In this document: positions 1 through 6,664 of the stretch, one piece after another
Numbering within the stretch: position 1 is the stretch's first letter
How the letters are laid out: every line of letters begins with the position of its first letter
NCBI GenBank assembly: GCA_016197205.1
Contig: JACPWG010000095.1
Coordinates: 1 to 32,011, forward strand
Source of the DNA: Planctomycetota bacterium
GTDB lineage: Bacteria; Planctomycetota; MHYJ01; WSZJ01; JACPWG01
Length of the DNA: 32,011 nt
Direction: 5' to 3'
Position numbers and translations under genes: made by a program
Notes under the pieces: model-generated
Seen by the model: the letters and a program-made list of their open reading frames with translations, nothing else
Told to the model about the DNA's origin: nothing
Databases searched by the model: none

Positions 1-113
1 CAATTTCCTCGGCGATTTCGGCCGCCTGCTTCGTTGCACTCGCTCGACGTAGTTCTCCGTTACTACGCCTCGCTCGCGCGCCTCGCGGGCGGCCGAACTT
101 GCCTTCGGCTATT

Positions 114-143
114 GGTCACCGACTTCCGTGGAGCGGTACTGAG
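114..143 (+). repeat. REP-like palindrome, copy 1
   Basis: The core ACCGACTTCCGTGGAGCGGT recurs between genes. The two arms (ACCGACTTC and GAAG.CGGT in the best copy) are imperfect complements, so it can form a short hairpin. Other copies are at 2402, 6047, 6284, 16381 and 16527. Confidence 0.7.
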
Positions 144-161
144 GGAACCCAAGGACGCGCT

Positions 162-190
162 GAGACCGCTCCCTCACGGACGCGGTTCCG
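162..190 (+). repeat. Dispersed motif GAGACCGCTCCCTCACGG-type
   Basis: This 29-base motif, ending CGCGGTTCCG, recurs nearly unchanged at 6625-6653, 15647-15675 and 21477-21505, with a diverged reverse copy near 30945-30974. In the two 301-bp elements it is one arm of an internal inverted repeat. Here it stands alone. Confidence 0.7.
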
Positions 191-218
191 ATCGGCTGCG
201 CCCGTCGATCCGCAAGCG

Positions 219-303
219 TTTCGTCCTTCGGCGTCTTCGGCGTTGTCGGTGGCCCGTCCCTTCGGTTGCGTCCACGGGCTGCTCTGGGAAAGCTGTGGTT
301 CCG
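219..303 (-). repeat. Dispersed ~85-bp repeat (inverted copy at 30718-30800)
   Basis: Read on the minus strand, this stretch matches 30718-30800 over about 80 bases, including GGAACCAC, GCTTTC, CAGAGCA and AAGGGACG.GCCACCGA. It lies between genes in both places and codes for nothing I recognise. Confidence 0.6.
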
Positions 304-342
304 TTCGTGTTCCGGGCTCGCGCCTGACTCGCATACTGTCCC

Positions 343-372
343 TTGACCCCCCTCCCGCCGGCTCGCTACAAT
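343..372 (+). promoter_or_regulatory. Sigma-70-type promoter for fbp
   Basis: TTGACC (343-348) and TACAAT (367-372) are 18 bases apart. Transcription would start near 379, giving a leader of about 47 bases. A ribosome binding site GGGAG at 415-419 is 6 bases from the ATG. The -10 box is unusually AT-rich for its surroundings. Confidence 0.65.
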
Positions 373-425
373 TCACCTGTCGAACAGGCCATCACGCAAA
401 ACGCAGGATTTGAAGGGAGCGCCTG

Positions 426-2393
426 ATGACCGCCCCCGGTGCCTCCGCCCCGCCCGCCCCCCTCGATGACCGCACCCTCCTCTACCTGCGCGCCCTCAGT
501 CATCAGTACCCGACGCTCGACTGCGCGCTCGCCGAGATCGCGCAGCTCCGCGCCCGCCTGACGCTCCCCAAAGGGACCGTCCACGTCGTGAGCGACGTCC
601 ACGGCGAGTTCAAGAAGCTCAAGCATGTCATCAACAACGCGTCGGGCAGCCTCCGCCCGCTCGTCGAAGGCGTCGTCGGTTCGCGCCTCTCCCCCGCCGA
701 GACCCAGACCCTGCTGAACCTGATCTACTACCCGCGTGAGGCCTGGGACGCGCTCGCCCCCTCCCTCGCCGACCCCGCGGAGCAGCGTCGCTTCGTACGT
801 CGCACCGTCCGACTCGAGTTCGAGTTGCTCCGCTCCCTCGTGCGCAATCTCAGCCTTTCCCACCTCGAGTCCATCCTGCCCGAGGCCTTTCGCTCGCTCT
901 TCCGTGAGTTGCTCTTCGCGCCCGACCTCGGCCGCTCGGAGGCGTGGACCGACGCGCTCCTCGAACCCTTCCTGACCCATGGCAAGGACCTCGACCTCCT
1001 TCGCTCCCTCGCCCACGTCATCCGGAACCTGACTGTCTCCGAACTGATCGTCGCGGGCGACCTCGGCGACCGCGGCCACCGCATCGACCGCGTGATCGAC
1101 ACACTCATGCGCCAGCCGAACGTCGCGATCACGTGGGGAAACCACGACGTCTCCTGGATGGGCGCCTGCCTCGGACACCGCGCGCTGATCGCCACCGTCG
1201 CCCGCCTGTCGTTGCGCTATCGCCGGCTGTCGCAGCTCGAAGAGGGCTTCGGCATCCCGTTCGCCCCGCTGGAGTTGCTCGCCCGCACGGTCTACGGGGA
1301 AGACCCCGCGAAGCAGTTCGCGTGCAAGGGCACGGGCCTGCGCGACCCCCTGCTCATGGCCCGCATGCAGAAGGCGATCTCCATCATCCAGTTCAAGCTC
1401 GAAGGGCAGGTGATTCGCGCGCACCCGGAGTTCGGCATGGAGGACCGCAACCTCTTGCATCGGATCGATCGCAAGGCCGGCACCCTCGCGCTCGACGGCA
1501 AGACCTACCCGCTCCTGGACACGAACCTGCCCACGATCGACCCGGCCGAGCCGTACCGCCTCACGGCCGAGGAAGAGGCCTGCATGGCCCGGCTGCGTCA
1601 GTCCTTCCTCCAGAGTCCCGTGCTCTGGGAGCAGATGCGCTTCGTCCAGCAGCGCGGCGCCATGTACGTCGTCCGCGACCATCACGTGATTTTCCACGGC
1701 TGCGTGCCGGTCGACGCGGAGGGCAACCTCCTCGCGATGAACGTGAACGGCCGCGAGGTCCGGGGCCGGGAGCTGTGCGACGAGCTGGGCGCGGTCGTGC
1801 GGCGGGCGTTCCTGCCGCCGGCGCCGGATCCGCGGGATCTCGATCTCTTCTGGTACCTGTGGACCGGCCCGCTCTCCCCGCTCTTCGGCAAGGACCGGAT
1901 GGCGACGCTCGAGACCTATCTCCTCGCCGACAAGAACTCGCACAAGGAAACGAAAAACCCGTATTTCAAGCTGATCCACGACGTGGCCTTCTGCAAGAAG
2001 ATCTCGTCCGAGTTCGGCACGGACCCCGAGGCCGGCATCCTGATCAACGGGCACGTGCCGGTGAAGGTCGAGCAGGGGGAGTCCCCGCTCAAGGACAGCG
2101 GCCGAGCGGTCACGATCGACGGGGCGTTCTCCGAGGCGTACGGGGACAAAGGCTTCACGCTGGTGCTGGACGCGCATCGGACCTTCCTCGCCCGGCACTA
2201 CCACTTCGAGTCGGTGGCCGACGCGATCACGAAGGGCTCGGACATCATCCCGACCATCCAGGACGTTCGCGTGTTCGACCGGCCCCGGACGGTCGCGGAC
2301 ACGGAGGCGGGCGAGGAGCTGCGTCGCGAGATCGCCGGGCTGGAGCTGTTGATCCGGGCGTACCGGGAGAACCTCGTCGCCGAGCGACGTTGA
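426..2393 (+). CDS. fbp: Fructose-1,6-bisphosphatase, class III
   Basis: Cytoplasmic metal-dependent phosphatase that converts fructose 1,6-bisphosphate to fructose 6-phosphate in gluconeogenesis (EC 3.1.3.11). At 655 residues it matches the usual length of the class III (Firmicutes-type) family, which belongs to the calcineurin-like metallophosphoesterases. Visible metal-site motifs are SDVHGEF (D57, H59), GDLGDRG (D212, D215), WGNHD (N239, H240) and INGHVPV (H543), in the family order. The N-terminal segment DDRTLLYLRALSHQYPT is also typical. The ATG at 426 has a good ribosome binding site and a promoter upstream. An 85-base gap separates it from the next gene on the same strand, so read-through is possible. 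Class III enzymes are less widespread than class I or II; the identification is firm. Confidence 0.95.
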   Translation: MTAPGASAPPAPLDDRTLLYLRALSHQYPTLDCALAEIAQLRARLTLPKGTVHVVSDVHGEFKKLKHVINNASGSLRPLVEGVVGSRLSPAETQTLLNLIYYPREAWDALAPSLADPAEQRRFVRRTVRLEFELLRSLVRNLSLSHLESILPEAFRSLFRELLFAPDLGRSEAWTDALLEPFLTHGKDLDLLRSLAHVIRNLTVSELIVAGDLGDRGHRIDRVIDTLMRQPNVAITWGNHDVSWMGACLGHRALIATVARLSLRYRRLSQLEEGFGIPFAPLELLARTVYGEDPAKQFACKGTGLRDPLLMARMQKAISIIQFKLEGQVIRAHPEFGMEDRNLLHRIDRKAGTLALDGKTYPLLDTNLPTIDPAEPYRLTAEEEACMARLRQSFLQSPVLWEQMRFVQQRGAMYVVRDHHVIFHGCVPVDAEGNLLAMNVNGREVRGRELCDELGAVVRRAFLPPAPDPRDLDLFWYLWTGPLSPLFGKDRMATLETYLLADKNSHKETKNPYFKLIHDVAFCKKISSEFGTDPEAGILINGHVPVKVEQGESPLKDSGRAVTIDGAFSEAYGDKGFTLVLDAHRTFLARHYHFESVADAITKGSDIIPTIQDVRVFDRPRTVADTEAGEELRREIAGLELLIRAYRENLVAERR

Positions 2394-2401
2394 GTGCCCC
2401 C

Positions 2402-2418
2402 TCGCTGAAGTCGGTAGC
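2402..2418 (-). repeat. REP-like palindrome, partial copy
   Basis: Read on the minus strand it gives GGCTACCGACTTCAGCGAG, matching the left arm of the copy at 16381. It lies 8 bases after the fbp stop codon; the right arm is missing. Confidence 0.5.
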
Positions 2419-2478
2419 CGATGGGGCACCTCCTTCCGCGGGGCAGTGCCAAAGGGAGCGAACGAAGGAGAGGGCACC

Positions 2479-5400
2479 ATGGAAGAAATGGATGAGATCC
2501 TGCTCGGGAAATTGGCGCTGCAGGAAGGCTATCTCACGCAGGCCCACCTCGTCGGCTTGCTTCGGGAGCAGGGGGCGTGTCCGGGGAAAGCGCTCACCGA
2601 GCTCCTGGTCGAGCGGCACTTCCTCTCGAAGGAAGAGCTGGACGGTCTCCTGCGCCGCCAGGCGGCCAATCTCGAGCGGCCCTCCGACTATTCGCCTGAG
2701 CCCCGGCACTTGACCCTCCTCGGCAAGGAGGCGGTGCGACGTGGCTGGATCACGCAAGACGAGCTGAACGAGGCAATCCGTGACCAGGGCGTACTCGAGG
2801 CGGAGGGCAACCTGAAGCGCCTGGGCGAGGTGCTGGTGGAGAAGGGCTACCTGTCGCACGCGCAGGTGGTCGAACTGCTCGGGCGACAGGGCAAGACGCT
2901 TGCTTCCTGTCCGACGTGCGGCGGGCAATACAACGTAGCGGGGGCCGGTGATCCCGCGGGCGCGCGCTGCCCGAAGTGCGGAACCTCGCTCGCGCCGGCG
3001 CAAGCGGCGTCGCGTATCGCGGCGGCGGGAACCTTCTTCGGCGTGCCGGCCGTGCCGCCCGCGACGCCCAGCCCGGCCCCCGGCGCAGCACCCGCGCCTG
3101 CGCCCGTGCCCATACCCGCGTCGACCCCCTCGGCCGCACGGCCGCCGGCCGCGCGCCCCACGGTTCCGGTCCCCGCCCCGGCACCGCCGCTCCGGCCGGT
3201 CCTTGCGACGCCCGTCGCGTTCAACCCGCCGACCGTGACCCCGCTGAGCCTACCGCGGTTCGCCGAGCTCCAGGCCGCCGAAACAACCCCTGCGGCCGGT
3301 TCGCCCGTTCCTGCGTCGGCCTCCGAGACGGCGCCCCTGCCGCCCGCCGCTCCCCCGCCGATCGAGGTGGGGCCGGCCGATCAGGAAAGCGCATCCGGCC
3401 CCGCGGCCACGCCCGCGCCGAAGTCCGCCTCCAGTTCCGGCTCGCGGGCCGTTCGCCCCACCCATCCGAGCGGTCGGGCGCGCGTCTCGGGAGTTCGCGC
3501 CCAGCTCGATGCCAAGCGCGAGGGCGCGCAAGGGGCCGCCCGCTACGTCGGCTACAAGGACCGCCGACGCGCCGGCCGACCCGGCGTCTCCTGGAAAGTG
3601 GCCGCGGGCGTCGGGACCGCGGTCGCGGCGCTTGCGGTCGGGGGCTACTTCTTCCTGCAGGGAGGCCGTGGCACACCAGCCGCCACGGCCACGCCCGCGG
3701 AGGAGGTCGTGATCCATCCCGTGGAGGAGGGCCTCGCGGCCGAATACGCTTTGCTCGTCGACGCCGCCAAGGCCCACCCGGCGGAGCTGCAAGCGTTTCT
3801 CGATCGGTGCGAGTCCTTCGCCGCGCGCGCAAAGGACGCTCCATGCGCGCAGCAGGCCCGCGAGCTGGCGAGCCGGCTGCGAAGCGAAGAGGATGAGCGC
3901 CAGGTCGAGGCCTTCGTCCAGGAGGTCCTCGCTTCGCTGGACAAGCGGCAGTTCGGAGAGCTGCGACAGCGGGTCGTGTCGTACCCGGTCCCCCCGCGCG
4001 ACCCGGAAGGAAAGCTCGCGGCCCGCCTGGCCGCGGTCGTGCAGCAGCTCGAGTCCAAGGCCCGGGAGGCGTTGGACGACATGGTCCGGCAGGCGCGGGA
4101 GCGCGTGCGCGCGGGCCGGTTCGAGGAGGCCCTGGCCCTGCTCGAGCCGGCGCGTCGCTGGCGGCTGCCGGCGATCGACGCGGCCCTGGTGGAGGCGCGG
4201 AAGGAGCTGGAGCAGGCGCGTGGGCGGGCGAGCGCGGAACCGGGCACGACACCGCCGGCGGGTCCGGACCCGGCGATCGCCGCCCGCGAGACGGCGGCGC
4301 GACAAGCGTACGATGCAATTCTGGGAGAGATCGACCGTCTCGTGACGCGCGGGCAGCTCGAGGCCGCGGCTGCGCGCTGCGACGGGCTTCCGCACGAGTT
4401 CGACGACACGGTCTACAAGGTTCTGTTGGACGGAAAGAAGCGCGAGCTGCTGGCGAAAGCGAGAGAAGTCGCGGCCGCGGCTGCCGGAGGAGGAACCGGT
4501 GGCGGGGGCGGGCGCGCCGGGGCCTCTCCAGCGCCCGCCGGCGGCGCGCGTGTGCCCGCGGGCGCGGGCGGCGGGAGCGCGGGAGGGGCGCGAGCGGGTG
4601 CTGGTGGAGCCGCGGGCGCGTCGCGGGGCGGCGCTCCGGCGGCGGCGGCCGTGCCCGTCGGGCAGGCGATCGGTCAGCGCTTCCCCGATTTCGAAAAGGT
4701 CGATCTGGAGGGGAAGCCCCTCAACCTGAAACAGTTTCTCGGGAGGGTGGTGCTCGTGGACTTCTGGGCGACGTGGTGCCCGCCCTGCCGCGGCGAAATT
4801 CCGAACGTCGTCTCGGTGTACGAGAAGTTCAAGGACCGCGGATTTTCGATCGTCGGGATCAGCCTCGACGTGGACCAGAAGGCGCTCGTCCAGTACATGC
4901 GGGACAACCGCATGACCTGGCGGCAGTATTTCGACGGGAAGAGCTGGCAGAACGAGGTGTCCACCCAATACGGCGTCACCTCGATCCCCTTCGCGGTCCT
5001 GCTGGACCACGAAGGCGTCGTGCGCTACGCGAATCTGCGGGGGGAGGCGGCGCTGGAGAACGCCGTCCGCGACCTGCTCACGAAGGTGCCCGCGGACGTG
5101 GCGGCGCGCTCGTCGTCCGGGGGCGCCGGGGCGGGCGGCCCGGCTGCCTCGGGCGGAGCGGGCGTGGCCGACTCTTCCGCGGGCCCAAAAGTGAGCCGCG
5201 ACAAGGTCCAGCGGCTTCCGGTTGGGATCGGCCTCGAGAAGTGTCCGGAGTGTCGGAGCCGCGGCAAGAGCAAGGCGACCTGTCGCACGTGCGAAGGGAA
5301 GGGATCCACCGCGTGCGCCCTTTGTTCGGGAAAGGGAAAACTCCCGTGTGCATGGTGCGAGGGGAAGGGGATCCGCGGGAACAACCGGAACTGTCTCGTC

Positions 5401-5925
5401 TGCGAGGCTCGGGGGTGGAACCCGTGCTCCTGGTGCGGCGGGAAGCTCACGGTACCGTGCGCGGACTGCGATCAAGCGCAGCGTATCGACAGCACGTGCA
5501 CGACCTGCGGCGGGCTTGGCTACGTTCGGCCCGCGTCGGCGTCCGCGGCCGGCCAGGACCATTGCAAAGGCTGTCGCGGCTCCGGCGTGGTGCAATGCGA
5601 GCTCTGCGACGGAAAGGGAGCGAACCCGGAATCCTGCGCCGCGTGTTTCAAGGGTCGGATGAGCTGCGGGCTTTGCAAGGGGAACTGGCGGATCGGCTGC
5701 GAAGAGTGCCACGGCGACGGCAAGATCGACGCCGCCTACATCGGCACGAACGAGAAGGCGGGGTCGGCGATCTGCAAGAGGTGCAAGGGCGCCGGCTTCC
5801 GGGCCTGCACCGGCTGCGCGCGCGGCATTGCGCACTGCACGCAATGCGGCGGCTCCGGGCGGAAAGAGTCGGCGTGCGGCGCCTGCTCGGGGAACGGGTA
5901 CGTGACGTGCCCGGTGTGCAAGTAG
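2479..5925 (+). CDS. Membrane protein: secretion-ATPase N-domain-like repeats, zinc ribbon, TlpA-like thioredoxin, DnaJ-like CxxC domain
   Basis: Predicted 1148-residue single-pass membrane protein. Residues 1-140 hold two helical units (LLGKLALQEGYLTQAHL; LGEVLVEKGYLSHAQVVELL) like the N-terminal domain of GspE/MshE-type ATPases. A zinc ribbon follows (C144, C147, C164, C167), then a Pro/Ala-rich linker. A membrane helix at about 372-394 is preceded by basic residues, suggesting the N-terminus is inside. Next come a helical region (about 400-690), a Gly/Ala linker and a TlpA/ResA-like thioredoxin domain (about 731-865; DFWATWCPPCRGE, C767 and C770). Residues 922-1148 contain 18 CxxC motifs, many in CxxCxGxG context as in the DnaJ zinc finger. 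The ATG at 2479 is preferred because GAAGGAG lies 8 bases upstream; the in-frame GTG at 2446 has none. A redox or folding role outside the cytoplasm is inference. Confidence 0.85.
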   Translation: MEEMDEILLGKLALQEGYLTQAHLVGLLREQGACPGKALTELLVERHFLSKEELDGLLRRQAANLERPSDYSPEPRHLTLLGKEAVRRGWITQDELNEAIRDQGVLEAEGNLKRLGEVLVEKGYLSHAQVVELLGRQGKTLASCPTCGGQYNVAGAGDPAGARCPKCGTSLAPAQAASRIAAAGTFFGVPAVPPATPSPAPGAAPAPAPVPIPASTPSAARPPAARPTVPVPAPAPPLRPVLATPVAFNPPTVTPLSLPRFAELQAAETTPAAGSPVPASASETAPLPPAAPPPIEVGPADQESASGPAATPAPKSASSSGSRAVRPTHPSGRARVSGVRAQLDAKREGAQGAARYVGYKDRRRAGRPGVSWKVAAGVGTAVAALAVGGYFFLQGGRGTPAATATPAEEVVIHPVEEGLAAEYALLVDAAKAHPAELQAFLDRCESFAARAKDAPCAQQARELASRLRSEEDERQVEAFVQEVLASLDKRQFGELRQRVVSYPVPPRDPEGKLAARLAAVVQQLESKAREALDDMVRQARERVRAGRFEEALALLEPARRWRLPAIDAALVEARKELEQARGRASAEPGTTPPAGPDPAIAARETAARQAYDAILGEIDRLVTRGQLEAAAARCDGLPHEFDDTVYKVLLDGKKRELLAKAREVAAAAAGGGTGGGGGRAGASPAPAGGARVPAGAGGGSAGGARAGAGGAAGASRGGAPAAAAVPVGQAIGQRFPDFEKVDLEGKPLNLKQFLGRVVLVDFWATWCPPCRGEIPNVVSVYEKFKDRGFSIVGISLDVDQKALVQYMRDNRMTWRQYFDGKSWQNEVSTQYGVTSIPFAVLLDHEGVVRYANLRGEAALENAVRDLLTKVPADVAARSSSGGAGAGGPAASGGAGVADSSAGPKVSRDKVQRLPVGIGLEKCPECRSRGKSKATCRTCEGKGSTACALCSGKGKLPCAWCEGKGIRGNNRNCLVCEARGWNPCSWCGGKLTVPCADCDQAQRIDSTCTTCGGLGYVRPASASAAGQDHCKGCRGSGVVQCELCDGKGANPESCAACFKGRMSCGLCKGNWRIGCEECHGDGKIDAAYIGTNEKAGSAICKRCKGAGFRACTGCARGIAHCTQCGGSGRKESACGACSGNGYVTCPVCK

Positions 5926-5969
5926 GGGGGGCGATTGCGAGCGGGGCCTGGCTCTTCGAAAAAGGGTTC

Positions 5970-6047
5970 GGTGCAAGGCTTCCGCCCTGCACCGACGGGA
6001 CGCCCCGGGTGAAAGTCGCCGAGCCTTTGGAGTGCGGGGGCGGCCTT
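5970..6047 (+). repeat. Dispersed palindromic repeat, copy 1
   Basis: It begins with a near-perfect hairpin (GGTGCA, then GGCTTCCGCCC, then TGCACC). About 75 bases, including CCGACGGGACGCC and TTGGAGTGCGGG, match the minus strand of 27163-27240. Copy 1 starts 45 bases after a stop codon and could act as a hairpin in the transcript, but no T-tract follows. Confidence 0.6.
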
Positions 6048-6075
6048 GGTACCTCCCCACGGAAGTCGGCGGCCA
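6047..6075 (-). repeat. REP-like palindrome, reverse copy
   Basis: On the minus strand it reads GGCCGCCGACTTCCGTGGGG. It faces the copy at 6284-6313 across the family I element. Confidence 0.6.
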
Positions 6076-6088
6076 AATTCGCCTTCGC

Positions 6089-6282
6089 CTAGCACTACAA
6101 CGCTAGAGTGAATCCTCTGCCACCTGCAACGGATTCTGCCAAGCTCCGCAGCTGTTCGTAGTTCCGCCTTCAGGCGGCGCGTGCGAGGAGAAATTTGGCA
6201 CTTGGTTGGCAGCCCCGCCTAAAGGCGGAACTACGAAGCAGTTGGGCTCGAAGGCCCCACTCTTCTAGCGTTGTAGTGCTAG
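6089..6282. mobile_element. MITE-like element, family I, complete copy
   Basis: The ends are a perfect 20-bp inverted repeat (CCTAGCACTACAACGCTAGA at 6088-6107 and its complement at 6264-6283). CTAG occurs at both borders (6089-6092 and 6279-6282), consistent with a 4-bp target duplication. Inside is a second inverted repeat of about 23 bases (GTAGTTCCGCCTT.AGGCGG at 6158-6176 and 6215-6235). It encodes no protein. Flanking sequence allows the empty site to be reconstructed by comparison with 16513-16540. A truncated relative starts at 21976. Confidence 0.8.
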
Positions 6283-6283
6283 G

Positions 6284-6313
6284 GGCCACCGACTTCCGTG
6301 GAGCGGTACTCAG
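6284..6313 (+). repeat. REP-like palindrome, copy beside the family I element
   Basis: GGCCACCGACTTCCGTGGAG followed by CGGTACTCAG. It starts immediately after the right CTAG of the element at 6089-6282, so the element appears to have split the left flank of this repeat. Confidence 0.7.
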
Positions 6314-6372
6314 CGTCGAGCCCGATTTGGTCCCCTACCAGTGAACTTCTTGAACGCGTCTCCAGATTCGCA

Positions 6373-6517
6373 GGCGACGAAACCACAAAGACCCGAAGTC
6401 ACGAAGACCTCAAAGGCGCTTTTCGGCCGAGCCAAACTCCCCCCCTCACTGAAGGTCCTTCGTGGTCTTCGTGCCTTTGTGGCTTGGTGGTTTCGTCGTC
6501 CGTTTGGGTTTCGGGCC
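6373..6517. repeat. Long inverted repeat (GACGAAACCACAAAG-type)
   Basis: The left arm, beginning near 6376 (ACGAAACCACAAAGACCC, then ACGAAGACCT), is imperfectly complementary to the right arm ending near 6505 (GGTCTTCGTGCCTTTGTGG, then GTGGTTTCGT). A central spacer of roughly 50 bases lies between them. No coding capacity is evident. Confidence 0.55.
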
Positions 6518-6664
6518 TTCGCCAGATTTGGAGCGTGACGGCGCACCGAACCCCCGCGCATCGACTGCGGGCCGGTCGCTCCTCGGGCGGCGAGTTCGAA
6601 TCCGGAAGTCCGGCAGCACGCCTCGAGACCGCTCCCTCACGGTCGCGGTTCCGTGTGGCCGCCG

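Larger units (their letters stand above)
1..425. other. Intergenic region with dispersed repeats, upstream of fbp
   Basis: I see no gene here. Positions 75-100 share the string CGCCTCGCGGGCGGCCGAAC with 16340-16370. A REP-like palindrome lies at 114-143, a dispersed motif at 162-190 and a longer dispersed repeat at 219-303. The last 85 bases hold the fbp promoter and leader. The short reading frames here only read through repeat DNA. Confidence 0.75.
5926..6664. other. Intergenic region made of repeats
   Basis: I find no gene in these 739 bases. In order they hold an ~80-bp dispersed palindromic repeat (5970-6047), a REP-like copy (6047-6075), a family I MITE-like element (6089-6282), another REP-like copy (6284-6313), a long inverted repeat (6373-6517) and a dispersed motif (6625-6653). 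The two flanking genes converge here. Confidence 0.8.

Noticed and set aside
366..2480. 704-codon open frame antisense to fbp
   Set aside because: Same composition effect; fbp on the other strand has all family motifs.
944..2713. 589-codon plus-strand frame overlapping fbp and the next gene
   Set aside because: Arg/Pro-rich out-of-frame translation with no motif; it crosses two well-supported genes.
3250..6060. 936-codon open frame antisense to the thioredoxin/DnaJ-like gene
   Set aside because: Long antisense frames are expected when third codon positions are nearly all G or C. The translation is low-complexity (Arg/Ala/Pro) with no domain, and the sense frame has clear motifs.
6196..6210. 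Sigma-54-like site TGGCAC-N5-TGGC
   Set aside because: It lies within a MITE-like element, and the next plus-strand gene is almost 3 kb away. A chance match is likely.
6591..6610. tRNA T-loop-like GAGTTCGAATCC
   Set aside because: The flanking stems do not pair and no acceptor or anticodon arm can be built.
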